From Vibrio taketomensis (GTDB lineage Bacteria > Pseudomonadota > Gammaproteobacteria > Enterobacterales > Vibrionaceae), in the NCBI RefSeq assembly GCF_009938165.1, contig NZ_AP019649.1, positions 2,899,884 through 2,963,883 on the forward strand: a DNA stretch of 64,000 nt, in the 5' to 3' direction. This document shows positions 31,868-45,158 of the stretch, piece by piece. The notes below the pieces were generated by a model. That model saw only the letters and a program-made list of their open reading frames with translations. It was not told the DNA's origin and did not search any database. How positions within the stretch are numbered: the stretch's first letter is position 1; every line of letters starts with the position of its first letter. The position numbers and the translations under genes were made by a program.

Positions 31868-32109
31868 AATGCCTCCAATTTAATCTTAATAAAACAGCAA
31901 CTTAAAACAACCGAAATAAAGTCGAAATAGTGCCGTTAATATATTGTTCTTTATTCGAAAGGAAACTTGATATTAGATATCAGCCTTGAGTAAGTACGTG
32001 GAACGTTTTGATCAGGTAATAACGGCTTGGAACGGGCGCAAACACAATGGGGAAAATTAGGTTACGAATAAAAAAGTAGAGACGTTCCATCCCTACTTTT
32101 ACAACACTC

Positions 32110-32288
32110 CTAACCATCCAACACTTCATCAATCACAAGACCAATAGCAAAACCGGCTATCAAACCGTAAGGTCCGCCAAGGCGTGCTCCAAGGGTGCCG
32201 CCCAGTCGAGCCGCTTTCAGCCCAAGATCCCTTTTAGATTTCGGTAATTGTGCAGGCTTAGGTAGAAAAGGTTTACTCGTTTCTTCAT
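32110..32288 (-). pseudogene. Small glycine-rich hydrophobic protein of about 59 aa (one frameshift as read)
   Basis: Adding one A after ATGA at 32288 gives MKETSKPFLPKPAQLPKSKR, then a Gly-zipper-like hydrophobic part (GLKAARLGGTLGARLGGPYG, LIAGFAIGLVIDEVLDG) to the TAG at 32110. The profile suggests a short membrane-associated protein. AGGAAC precedes the start. Function unknown. Confidence 0.5.
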
Positions 32289-32375
32289 TGTTCAGTTCCT
32301 ATATTGCAGATATGAAAAAGGCGATACCATTACTGATACCGCCCATCTATTTTGTCGTGAAGACCTCTATACTAT

Positions 32376-32546
32376 CTAGTCGTCATACTCATCGTAATAA
32401 TCATCATCGTAATCGTTGTCATCACTGTCTTCATCATCGTCTTCCCACAGCTCATGCCAATTCATACCTAGCTCATTGAGCGCTTCTTCTTCGGTATAAC
32501 CGTTTTCATTCATGCACTGCTCGACGTCAGCATTCAACTTAGCCAT
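32376..32546 (-). CDS. Small acidic-tail protein
   Basis: 56 aa with a helical front half (ADVEQCMNENGYTEEEALNE) and an extreme Asp/Glu/Tyr tail (DDDEDSDDNDYDDDYYDEYDD) at residues 36-56. Such tails can mimic DNA or bind basic proteins, but no function is shown. The ATG at 32546 lies five bases after the stop of the 43-aa Cys-rich gene, so the two are probably co-translated. This is one of the few element genes that is intact as read. Confidence 0.6.
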   Translation of the reverse strand: MAKLNADVEQCMNENGYTEEEALNELGMNWHELWEDDDEDSDDNDYDDDYYDEYDD

Positions 32547-32551
32547 GACTA

Positions 32552-32683
32552 TCAACACTTCTTACAGTAGTTCTGGGTGACTTGCTTGCATGAATTACAC
32601 ACCCATTTCCCACAACGACTGCACGAAGTTCCGCCCATTACATCCGTTTTCTTGCGACACTTATGGCAAGTCCAAAGCTTCAT
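32552..32683 (-). CDS. 43-aa protein with four CxxC zinc knuckles
   Basis: Very short ORF with eight cysteines in four CxxC pairs (residues 6/9, 21/24, 29/32 and 40/43): WTCHKCRK, SCSRCGKW, VCNSCKQ and YCKKC. The spacing suits two zinc ions in a compact ribbon or cross-brace fold. The protein is basic. It is immediately followed by the acidic-tail gene in the same direction. It is not assigned to a known family and is easily missed by gene callers. Confidence 0.65.
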   Translation of the reverse strand: MKLWTCHKCRKKTDVMGGTSCSRCGKWVCNSCKQVTQNYCKKC

Positions 32684-32959
32684 TGAATTTAAAAATACTC
32701 ATTACATTTCCTTAGCTAACAAGTAGCTCTATTTTAGCTGCGAATGACAATAGAACGCCGAGCCACAGCTATGCTCAGGCATCCCAGATTGACGTTATTT
32801 AGTGATTATTCAGCGATATTGCTGACGTGAGGGCTAATACAAAGGGAAGTATTATCAGTTGCGATAACCGTATAGACGGATGAACAAGGTAAGATTCGGT
32901 ACGATGCAAAGTAAGTTCGCTTTGTTCCAAATCGTGCTATCTACTTGGCTTAATCATTG
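32684..32959. other. Intergenic stretch within the element
   Basis: 276 bases upstream of the Cys-rich gene with no coding character on either strand. It should contain the promoter for the small-protein genes, but I could not single out convincing -10/-35 boxes. Confidence 0.35.
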
Positions 32960-33610
32960 CTATTCAAGTAACACTGGAACATAGAAAATTGACTCAACCA
33001 ACGAATGACAAACATGGTTAGAAGATCCCATGGTTCTCGATTCGGGTTGGCTCAAACAACTTGATGCAGCATCTACGCTATACAGGTGAGTCTGAGCTTC
33101 AAGATGGCGAGTGTCATCAGTAGTGACCACCCACGGCATCATGAACAGATCCTAAACCAGTACCAAGGGAACCGACCTTGAAATTGCCACTATGTGCCGA
33201 TTTTCAAAGTTTCGATGCACATTAACGTTAAACGACGAATTGCCCATTCGAAGCCCCTTACGAGATATGGCAACGCGAAAAATGGTGCTGTTTTTCGAGC
33301 GAGGTTTAAAACTAAATAATAATCTGCCACCAGGCTGAGTGCATATATAGGGGAATATCATGGAAAATCTGATAGTTAAACCCGACACAAACCCACTCAT
33401 CAACCTTAGTCGCCATAACAGTTTTACCTATACCGTTTCCAATGCTTTCTCGGCATTGGAAGTTTCAATAACACCGAAATGACCCCATTAAAGAGCAACG
33501 GATGTGTAATCCTTGCGTTTAGTCCATCTGATAAGGGAAATACCCCATCACTCGTTGCCAAGCTTACAACAATGCAAACCAGACAAATTAAGAACCAAAA
33601 CTGGCTCAAG
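32960..33610 (-). pseudogene. Frameshifted coding region of unknown function
   Basis: Protein-like segments follow each other in changing minus-strand frames: FGVIETSNAEKALE, GIGKTVMATKVDEWVCVGFN, FRVAISRKGLRMGNSSFN, GNFKVGSLGTGLGSVHDAVG and TDDTRHLEAQTHLYSVDAAS, ending at TAG 32960. Together they suggest one gene of roughly 215 aa, but the exact start is unclear. GIGKT is too little to call a P-loop ATPase. Not recognised. Confidence 0.4.
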
Positions 33611-34110
33611 GCTCCGGTCTACCTCCTGTACTTTGCAATAATTTCCTCATCAATCAGATTCAGTAGCCAAGGCTCTCAGCTCAGTTTTCACAGTCTCATA
33701 TCGCTCAGACAATCGGTGTAAAACACGTTATCAGGCACAGGCTCAAGAATTGAAATAGTCCGAAGCACTGATGCTAAGAACCCTACTGAATTACTGCTTC
33801 CGCCAGCTACAACTGGCTTCAAGACAGCAGATTTCATCGTTTTGTCTTTCTGGTCATCAAGTAGGGTAAAGATGTCCTCAAGCCTCACCCAAGCCTTAGA
33901 GAACAAGCCAGATGAAGAATTTTAGACACTCGAATGTAAAACTCCTTTCATCCTCTCGAATTGCAATTTGATACTCCAACGTACCATCTGACTTGGGACT
34001 TAACTTCGGGCTAACTCCTCCTTAATAACGGTAAATGGATCAACAACAGCATCTTCTATCTTGTCGTTGCTCTGGATTTCTTCAGTTGCTTTTACATGTT
34101 TTCGGCTCAT
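33611..34110 (-). pseudogene. Element protein of about 160 aa, unknown (frameshifted as read)
   Basis: Starts at ATG 34110 with GAGGAA upstream (MSRKHVKATEEIQSNDKIED). After frame changes it continues LSPKSDGTLEYQIAIREDER, RVSKNSSSGLFSKAWVRLED, IFTLLDDQKDKTMKSAVLKP, VLRTISILEPVPDNVFYTD and RLSERYETVKTELRAL. The C-terminal end is uncertain. It is 11 bases downstream of the 128-aa gene, same direction, suggesting an operon. Confidence 0.5.
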
Positions 34111-34121
34111 ACAAATTCCTC

Positions 34122-34502
34122 TTATTCAGTCATTTCAATCAAGGCTTTAACGAGCCCTGTTTTATTACTTGTCGAACCAACGATGTAGCTACCACCACCA
34201 TCGTCAGCATGAATACAACCGCTACCACATGGGGATCAGTCTCATGTGGTAGCACAATGACAAACTCTGGGTTATCTAGGGCATAAGCCAAGAGAGTTTC
34301 CATGTCTTCATCAACATCACCTAATGCTTCATCGGTATCATCAGGCTCAATCAAAATCAGGCATATTGAAACTTCATCCCAAAACTTTTCAGCTTCATCA
34401 CGTTGCCCATCCCACGGAAGCAAAGTTGTTCAACCAATTGCTCTTAATTGATAACGGCAAATCCAGCAACTCAACGGCTGCAATGCTTTTCACTACTATC
34501 AT
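34122..34502 (-). pseudogene. Acidic element protein of about 128 aa, unknown (frameshifted as read)
   Basis: Ribosome site GAGGAAAAG precedes ATG 34502. After adding one base to each of three short runs, the reading is MIVVKSIAAVELLDLPLSIK, EQLVEQLLLPWDGQRDEAEK, FWDEVSICLILIEPDDTDEA, LGDVDEDMETLLAYALDNPE, FVIVLPHETDPHVVAVVFHA, DDGGGSYIVGSTSNKTGLVK, ALIEMTE. It is strongly acidic and has no known motif. It is the first gene after the integrase terminator. Confidence 0.5.
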
Positions 34503-34528
34503 TAAACTTTTCCTCTCAATTCCAGAAT

Positions 34529-34565
34529 GAAAAAGCCCCTGAATAGTTAGTTATATTCAGGGCTA
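34529..34565 (-). terminator. Terminator downstream of the integrase
   Basis: On the minus strand, AGCCCTGAATA...TATTCAGGGGCTTTTT forms a long stem with a T-run just after the integrase stop. Confidence 0.78.
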
Positions 34566-34592
34566 TCTATACTTTTAATCTCTATTTTCAGG

Positions 34593-35842
34593 CTATTTAG
34601 GTTCGGGTAGTGCTAGATTTTCACTCGCTTTCATCACCATATCAGACAAAGCATTTGCGCCACGTTCTAATGCTGTTCGGTCAAAATGCCTGTAGGATAA
34701 CGTCGAACAAATATCACTATGGTTGAGAACTCGCTGAACAGAGGTCACATCTAACCCTGAATGGTTCAAAAGATTAGATGCAGCAGAGTGTCTAGCCGTA
34801 TGGGAAACTACGCCATCTGGATCAATCCCAGCCCGTTCCAGTATCAACTTCAATGCCTTTCTAGGTGGTGATATATGCGTTCCTTGACGATTACCAGGAA
34901 ATACATAGGGTTTCCTGGCTGCTTCAACTCCTAAGCTCCAAAAGCAATTCTAGCATTAGGTCGGAGAGGTAGATCTGATGTGATTTCTTGTTCTTCGTGG
35001 TCTTAATAAACAACGTTCAGTCTTCAAACGACACATCATCCCAAGTCCTCTCAAGTAACACTGATATACGACAACCACTAAGCCATAACATAGCAATCAA
35101 ATTGCCCTTTACCTTGCAGTAATAAGTTCGAGCTACCTTTATCAGCAATGCCGTTTCTTCAATATTCAGGAATCGCTCACGGGCTCCATTTTCAGGTAAT
35201 AAGCTAACCTTCGTTGCATGATTCGTGGTGTCCCAGATCTTAGCTGACAGAGAACATAAACCCTTGATCAGCACAATTACCCTGTTGTTAGTGCTTGTTG
35301 AATAAGACTTTCCCTTATAGCTCCGTCGTTAGGTGAGATTGCTGCTTCATGATTGCATGAGCAGTCAGCTTATCCATCGGGATTTTATAGATAGGCTTAC
35401 AACGCAGGAATCGAGTTTCATCATCACGCCATGATTTCTTTCGCTAGCCCATGGGAGGTATGTCTCATGGAAGAAGGTATACATCGGGAATCATCACCGT
35501 TGAGCGAGAATCCCTTTCAATCTTAGGGTCAATACCATCGGCGATTTGCACTTTAAGCTTACGTGCTTTCTTTCTAGCTTCTTCCACTGATAGATCTGGA
35601 AAACGACCTAGAGAAATACTTGCCTTACGACTAGGTTTATCATGAGATCTAAGAAGTTTTTGATGAATATCGCAGTAAGAAACGACGATTCCCGTCTTTC
35701 CGACAAGTACCTTTAAACCAATTACGCTGTTATCTCCACCGCCATCAGACCATTCAAGATCAGTCGAGCGAGAGTCAGCAGGCGGTACTGGCAAGGATCT
35801 TACTACCGAATTAGTGAAGTTAACGGTTCTATTAAGTGTCAT
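34593..35842 (-). pseudogene. P4-type tyrosine integrase (frameshifted as read)
   Basis: Site-specific recombinase expected to insert the element into tRNA-Trp. The N-terminal arm-binding domain is visible (SISLGRFPDLSVEEARKKAR, about 35620-35560), then the catalytic Arg in LSGCRISVLLERTWDDV (about 35050). The HxxR box follows in SHTARHSAASNLLNHSG, and the catalytic Tyr in CSTLSYRHFD (about 34690). The pieces lie in different frames; several join after one-base additions, and one in-frame TGA near 35017 is a substitution-type stop. The repaired length of about 417 aa is normal. It is next to the intact tRNA copy, the usual position. The start at ATG 35842 follows AGGAG. Confidence 0.87.
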
Positions 35843-35872
35843 GACATCAATACTCCTATTTCTATCAATCAC

Positions 35873-36428
35873 TTAATATTCTATATGTTTCAAAGGTGTT
35901 TAAAGACTCCTCTCGTACATGGTAAACGTCGTTAACCATTGATATGACGAGGCTTAGCTATGAATATCAGAACTTGATAGTAGCAATGTATATTGCCGTC
36001 ATTTGCATTGGCATCCGTGACACCATGCGAGGGAGAACCTACACGACATCATCAGATAATGAAAATGTGGGTACAACTAGTGTACCAATAACAGAGTGTG
36101 AAATTTAGCGATGAAGTACCACACCACTGGCTTAAAGCAGCGTCATTAGGAACGAACCACCGTCACCCAAGTACGAGCGAACGGCATTCACGTGACCGGA
36201 TATAGACCAGAGCAAAGGAGAGATTCTATGAAAGGTGTTCGTTGGCGATATTCAACCTAGGTTTACGCAAGCGCAATTTGTAGCTGTATCGCTCACCACG
36301 AAGTTTAAAGCTGAAGACAGGATATGAACCGGAAGAAAAATTTGGAAAGCTATAGGTGTTGTTCTGATGGGATTTTCGAGTGGAAATAGGTAGGCAATTT
36401 GAAAGCGTCGATTTCTTATAACGTTAGA
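35873..36428. other. Gene-free stretch between integrase and tRNA-Trp
   Basis: 556 bases just inside attL with no ORF of convincing coding character. It is the expected place for the integrase promoter and arm-type recombination sites. I see no excisionase gene here. Confidence 0.4.
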
Positions 36429-36457
36429 AAAAAAAGTCCCAACCTAAGTTGAGACTT
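36428..36457 (-). terminator. Element-borne terminator after tRNA-Trp
   Basis: AAAGTCCCAAC-CTAA-GTTGAGACTTT forms a stem with one mismatch and is followed on the minus strand by a T-run. It replaces the ancestral terminator that was displaced to 25471-25504. Confidence 0.65.
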
Positions 36458-36477
36458 TCTATACCCCGAAAGGAAAA

Positions 36478-36553
<76 letters not shown>

Positions 36554-36620
36554 GTAGAAACTACAGTTTAACACATTGTAGATTCAAAAAAACCTCGCAG
36601 AAGCGAGGTTTTCGAATAAG

Positions 36621-36697
36621 TGGCGGAGTGGACGGGACTCGAACCCGCGACCCCCGGCGTGACAGGCCGGTATTCTAACCAACTGAACTACCACTCC
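36621..36697 (-). tRNA. tRNA-Asp (GTC)
   Basis: 77 bases with GGAGTGG/CCACTCC acceptor stem, anticodon loop CTGTCAC and encoded CCA. It lies between 5S and tRNA-Trp, as in the E. coli rrnC distal tRNAs. Confidence 0.96.
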
Positions 36698-36740
36698 GCA
36701 GTGGACTACTTGTCGTCGCTGACAAGTGTTCATAATTTAA

Positions 36741-36859
36741 AGCCTGGCGATGTCCTACTCTCACATGGGGAAGCCCCACACTACCATCGGCGCTAATTCG
36801 TTTCACTTCTGAGTTCGGCATGGAATCAGGTGGGTCCAAATCGCTATGGTCGCCAAGCA
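36741..36859 (-). rRNA. rrf: 5S ribosomal RNA
   Basis: Minus strand begins TGCTTGGCGACCATAGCG and contains the conserved CCATGCCGAACTCAGAAG, ending in GTAGGACATCGCCAGGC. It follows 23S after about 80 bases. Confidence 0.96.
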
Positions 36860-36941
36860 AATTCTTTAATTCGGAAAGCTGTTTTCGTTCTTACACATTC
36901 AATGTTCTAGTTTGAGTCCATCAAAACCCCTTGGGTGTTGT

Positions 36942-39817
<2,876 letters not shown>

Positions 39818-40005
39818 ATACAACCCGAAGGAGTTTCGAGTTGATAATCAAATCACCAAAGTTGTCTGCAATTTTATACATGATGCAGACTCGATTTTGC
39901 GGACTCAAATTCCAAGAACACTTGAATGTTTTTAGTTGTATTCATAAATGAATACTTTGAGAACTTTACAAACAACAATAAATTGTTGTTTTGTCAGCTT
40001 TCCAA

Positions 40006-40019
40006 ATTGTTAAAGAGCT
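40006..40019 (-). promoter_or_regulatory. Spacer boxA antitermination element
   Basis: GCTCTTTAACAATT on the minus strand in the tRNA-Val to 23S spacer is the standard rrn boxA bound by NusB/S10. Confidence 0.75.
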
Positions 40020-40070
40020 TGATTTCTAATGAAACCATTTTTAAAAGCACTCATCGAATGCGCTTAAAGA

Positions 40071-40146
40071 TGGTGGGCGATACCGGGCTCGAACCAGTGA
40101 CCCCCTGCTTGTAAGGCAGGTGCTCTCCCAACTGAGCTAATCGCCC
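40071..40146 (-). tRNA. tRNA-Val (TAC)
   Basis: 76 bases; acceptor GGGCGAT, anticodon loop CTTACAA, encoded CCA. Fourth tRNA of the 16S-23S spacer. Confidence 0.96.
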
Positions 40147-40181
40147 ACATTAGTTTTACTTCTTGTGGAAGAAGTCTCGAA

Positions 40182-40257
40182 TGGTGGAGCTAAGCAGGAT
40201 CGAACTGCTGACCTCCTGCGTGCAAGGCAGGCGCTCTCCCAGCTGAGCTATAGCCCC
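40182..40257 (-). tRNA. tRNA-Ala (TGC)
   Basis: 76 bases; acceptor GGGGCTA, anticodon loop CTTGCAC, encoded CCA. Confidence 0.96.
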
Positions 40258-40267
40258 ATCGAGAAAA

Positions 40268-40343
40268 TGGTGGGTCGTGCAGGATTCGAACCTGCGACCA
40301 ATTGATTAAAAGTCAACTGCTCTACCAACTGAGCTAACGACCC
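40268..40343 (-). tRNA. tRNA-Lys (TTT)
   Basis: 76 bases; acceptor GGGTCGT, anticodon loop CTTTTAA, encoded CCA. Confidence 0.96.
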
Positions 40344-40345
40344 AA

Positions 40346-40421
40346 TGGTATCCCGTAGGGGAGTCGAACCCCTGTTACCGCCGTGAAAGGGCGGTGTCCT
40401 AGGCCTCTAGACGAACGGGAC
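40346..40421 (-). tRNA. tRNA-Glu (TTC)
   Basis: 76 bases; acceptor GTCCCGT, anticodon loop CTTTCAC, encoded CCA. First tRNA after 16S. Confidence 0.96.
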
Positions 40422-40510
40422 ACTGGATTTGAAGATTTTGGGAAATCTTCATTCTCTTTACTTTATAAACCATCAATCTGTGTGGACACTCATCACGATA
40501 ATCATCGTAT

Positions 40511-42054
<1,544 letters not shown>

Positions 42055-42221
42055 AAGATTTTGTGACTCAATGAATACTGATTACATTACATAGTAATGT
42101 TGAATTGACTGTGCCGATACTAAGTATCGATTGGTCACTCAGTTCATTGAAATCAATTTGAAGCCTAAGCTTCTAATTGGATTATCATCAACGAGTGCCC
42201 ACACAGATTGATAGGTTTATA

Positions 42222-42234
42222 TTGTTAAAGAGCT
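42222..42234 (-). promoter_or_regulatory. Leader boxA antitermination element
   Basis: GCTCTTTAACAAT on the minus strand in the rrn leader between P2 and 16S. Confidence 0.75.
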
Positions 42235-42266
42235 TTTCGCTTTGAGTTCTCTCAAAACGGACGGTC

Positions 42267-42294
42267 ATTTTAGCGAGATAAAGTTTAGTGTCAA
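42267..42294 (-). promoter_or_regulatory. rrn promoter P2
   Basis: TTGACA, 16-base spacer, TAAAAT on the minus strand, about 210 bases before 16S. Confidence 0.8.
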
Positions 42295-42395
42295 CCACTT
42301 TTTTCAAACTTTCTTTCAAGCGTTTGGCTTGGCTAAGTAACCTTGCTAACTTGGCTCTCGTTTCTTTCGAAGCTTTGCCGTGTCAACGAGGGCGC

Positions 42396-42423
42396 ATTAT
42401 AGAGAAGTGGATTTCTTTGGCAA
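42396..42423 (-). promoter_or_regulatory. rrn promoter P1
   Basis: TTGCCA, 16-base spacer, TATAAT followed by GCGCCC on the minus strand. An A/T-rich tract upstream (42424-42460) looks like an UP element. Confidence 0.83.
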
Positions 42424-42475
42424 GCCCTTTTTAAAGGTTTTTCCGATTTTTTTATCGTTCGGCTACTTATTAAGC

Positions 42476-42500
42476 TAAAACCGCCAAAATAGGCGGTTTT
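42476..42500 (-). terminator. Terminator of hemG
   Basis: AAAACCGCCTATTTTGGCGGTTTT on the minus strand just after the hemG stop, insulating the rrn promoters. Confidence 0.8.
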
Positions 42501-42502
42501 GT

Positions 42503-43030
42503 TTACAATTGTTTAAATTTTTCGGCAAATAAAGTCACTTTTTTCCAGTTAGTATATTCCACTTCTTTACTGGTATCCGTTTCACCGCCAGTTAAGGTCA
42601 TAATGAGTTTAATCATCATTTTATCGAACCAGCTATATCTAGGGTAATAGAGGGCACCGGCAAACACGCCGATCAACTTAGGTTGCCATGGCGATAACTT
42701 GAGAAACTTCTTAATGTAGACACTGCCTTCCGGCGTATCTTTACCTTGGTCTTCTTTTCTGGCGGTAAGGTTGACGCAAAAGAAAGCGACTTTATGCTGA
42801 TTAAGCTGCCCTAGATTAGCGTTAATAAATTGGTATAGCTTTTTATTGAGCTTGCCATAACGAATGGATGCACCAATAAGCACTCTGTCATACACAGAGA
42901 AATCAATCTCACCTACTTGATGCAAATCCACTAGCTCACATTGAAACTCGCTTAGCTCTGTTTCAATATGTTTGAGAATTTTAATGGTTTGCCCTTCACG
43001 AGAAGAATAAAGAAAGAGTATTTTTTCCAC
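42503..43030 (-). CDS. hemG: Menaquinone-dependent protoporphyrinogen oxidase HemG
   Basis: Oxidises protoporphyrinogen IX to protoporphyrin IX in haem synthesis, passing electrons to quinone. It is a 175-aa flavodoxin-like protein with FMN loop LYSSREGQTIKI (residues 7-18), VLIGASIRYGKLNKKLY and the long insertion typical of HemG (about residues 120-150). It follows trkH in the same direction, the same order as next to rrnA in E. coli. Confidence 0.93.
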   Translation of the reverse strand: MEKILFLYSSREGQTIKILKHIETELSEFQCELVDLHQVGEIDFSVYDRVLIGASIRYGKLNKKLYQFINANLGQLNQHKVAFFCVNLTARKEDQGKDTPEGSVYIKKFLKLSPWQPKLIGVFAGALYYPRYSWFDKMMIKLIMTLTGGETDTSKEVEYTNWKKVTLFAEKFKQL

Positions 43031-43039
43031 TGTATGTCC

Positions 43040-44497
43040 TTAGCTACGCCAGAAGGTTGGAGTTAATAGAATAAGCAAAGTGAATATTTCCAGACGACCA
43101 AACAGCATCGACACCACCAACACCCATTTTGCCTTGTCATTGATTTCACCAAAATGCAGCGAAACCTCCCCTAATCCAGGGCCCAAGTTATTCAATGTCG
43201 CAGCAACCGCCGAGAACGCGCTTAGTTCATCCATACCGGTTGCGATCAGTGCCAACATACACACGACAAACACGAGAGTATAAGCAGAGAAAAATCCCCA
43301 TACGGCGTCAACTACTCGCTGCGGTAGTGCATTACCACCAAGTTTAATCGTGTATACCGCGCGAGGATGAACCAGACGTTTTAGTTCACGAGCACCTTGC
43401 AGCGTCAAAAGTAAAATGCGAATAACCTTCATCCCACCACCTGTTGAACCAGCACATCCTCCAATAAAAGATGAAAACAGGAGCAATACGGGTAAAAACA
43501 GTGGCCAATCAGCAAAACCTGTGGTGGTAAAACCAGCAGTGGTTGAAATCGAAACCGTCTGGAATAGAGCCTGATCAAATGCCTCATAAATGGTGTCGTA
43601 AGAATGATGATTAAGAAGCATTAGAAAACAAATTAAGAATAACAATACCTGAATAAAAACAAAGGCACGAAATTCCGGATCTCGCCAGTAGTATTTAGGG
43701 TGAACGCCACCCGTAGCAAATGCGGCAAAGTGTAGCGAGTAGTTACAAGCCGAAATAAGCAGAAATACAACCGTAATCATATTGATCGCATAGCTATCAA
43801 AATAACCCATACTGGCATCATGGGTTGAGAAGCCACCGATGGCGATAGTTGAGAAACTATGTCCAATCGCATCAAATGGTGTCATGCCCGCAAGCCAAAA
43901 TGCCAATGCACAAGCAATGGTTAAGCTTAAATAGATATACCAAAGCGCTTTTGCTGTTTCGGCGATACGTGGCGTCATTTTGCTGTCTTTTACGGGACCG
44001 GGAATTTCTGCGCGATATAACTGCATGCCACCGATACCCAATACAGGCAAAATGGCCACAGCAAGTACGATGATTCCCATGCCACCAAACCATTGCAGAA
44101 ACTGACGATAAAACAGAATTGCTTTAGGTAAATGGTCAAGACCGACAATAACCGTCGCCCCTGTCGTCGTCAGTGCAGAAAAGGATTCAAAAAAGGCATC
44201 AGTCACTGAGATATTAGGGTTGTCAGAAAGGAGGAATGGTAGCGAACCCGCACTGCCGATTACCGTCCAAAAAAGCACAACGATAAGAAAGCCGTCACGG
44301 GCTTTTAATTCATGCTTGTGATGTCGATTAGGAAACCAAGAAACAACACCACAGAACAACAAGACAAAGAAGGTGGTAACAAAAGGCACACCCGCACCAT
44401 CTCGATAAATCAGCGCCACTAAGGCAGGCGCAAGCATCGAGACGCTAAACAGGGCCAGTAACAGCCCGACGATTCGGATAATAGATCGAAATTGCAT
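43040..44497 (-). CDS. trkH: Trk potassium uptake protein TrkH
   Basis: Membrane-embedded K+ channel subunit that works with TrkA. The 485-aa protein has about ten helices and repeated filter-like loops (TTTGATVI, AIGGFSTHD, TTAGFTTTGF, LNNLGPGLGE). hemG starts ten bases after it, so the two are co-transcribed. Upstream is yigZ, again as in E. coli. Confidence 0.95.
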   Translation of the reverse strand: MQFRSIIRIVGLLLALFSVSMLAPALVALIYRDGAGVPFVTTFFVLLFCGVVSWFPNRHHKHELKARDGFLIVVLFWTVIGSAGSLPFLLSDNPNISVTDAFFESFSALTTTGATVIVGLDHLPKAILFYRQFLQWFGGMGIIVLAVAILPVLGIGGMQLYRAEIPGPVKDSKMTPRIAETAKALWYIYLSLTIACALAFWLAGMTPFDAIGHSFSTIAIGGFSTHDASMGYFDSYAINMITVVFLLISACNYSLHFAAFATGGVHPKYYWRDPEFRAFVFIQVLLFLICFLMLLNHHSYDTIYEAFDQALFQTVSISTTAGFTTTGFADWPLFLPVLLLFSSFIGGCAGSTGGGMKVIRILLLTLQGARELKRLVHPRAVYTIKLGGNALPQRVVDAVWGFFSAYTLVFVVCMLALIATGMDELSAFSAVAATLNNLGPGLGEVSLHFGEINDKAKWVLVVSMLFGRLEIFTLLILLTPTFWRS

Positions 44498-44532
44498 TAT
44501 AAATTGATGAGCGAAGCTAAGCTTCAGACTTC

Positions 44533-45158
44533 CTATTCAATCCCTTTAATTGGGGTAACTATGGCTTTTGCGCCACTTTTATTAATGATGGTTTGAGTAA
44601 ACGCATCCAATTCTCGAGCTTCTAATTCAAGCACTAGCTCCACCCCATCACTGTATTTTGCTTCTACTTCCTGTACACCAAATTGACCATACAATGATTG
44701 TGCTATCGGCATGAAAGCATAGTCTAACTGGAGCTTGACTAATGTGGTGATTTTTTTCTCGATTGTTTGAAGCAGCTTTAATGCTTGTTGTACACCGCCG
44801 CCATACGCTTTCACTAACCCACCCGTACCAAGACGAATCCCACCGTAATAACGAGTGACCACAGCACTTATCTCTCCCACTCCAGAGCCTGACAATTGCG
44901 CCAGAATCGGTTTGCCTGCCGTGCCTGAGGGCTCGCCATCATCACTAAAACCCCATTGCATTGAATCTTCCGGTCGCCCCGCAACAAAAGCCCAACAGTT
45001 ATGGCGTGCATCGGGATGTTTTTCTTGATGCTATCGACAAATGTTTTGGCACTTTCAGGATTAGGAGTGTGCGCTAAATAAGTAATGAAATGGCTTTTCT
45101 TGATCTCTTCTTCAAAAGTCACCGCCGCCGCGGGAATTAAATAAGGTTTCTGATTCAT
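44533..45158 (-). pseudogene. yigZ: YigZ/IMPACT-family protein, one frameshift as read
   Basis: UPF0029/IMPACT-type protein possibly linked to translation or proline-peptide metabolism; the function is not settled. The start at ATG 45158 gives MNQKPYLIPAAAVTFEEEIK and runs to FVDSIKKNIP. The remainder (MQWGFSDDGEPSGTAGKPIL, VTRYYGGIRLGTGGLVKAYG) is in another frame to 44533. One extra C in the CCC run (45013-45015) joins them through DARHNCWAFV into 208 aa, close to E. coli YigZ (204). Either a recent mutation or a consensus error. Confidence 0.88.

Noticed and set aside
33479-33721. Plus-strand ORF of 80 codons in the element
   Set aside because: The minus strand shows protein-like segments through the same stretch and all neighbouring genes read leftwards; the plus frame looks like a shadow.
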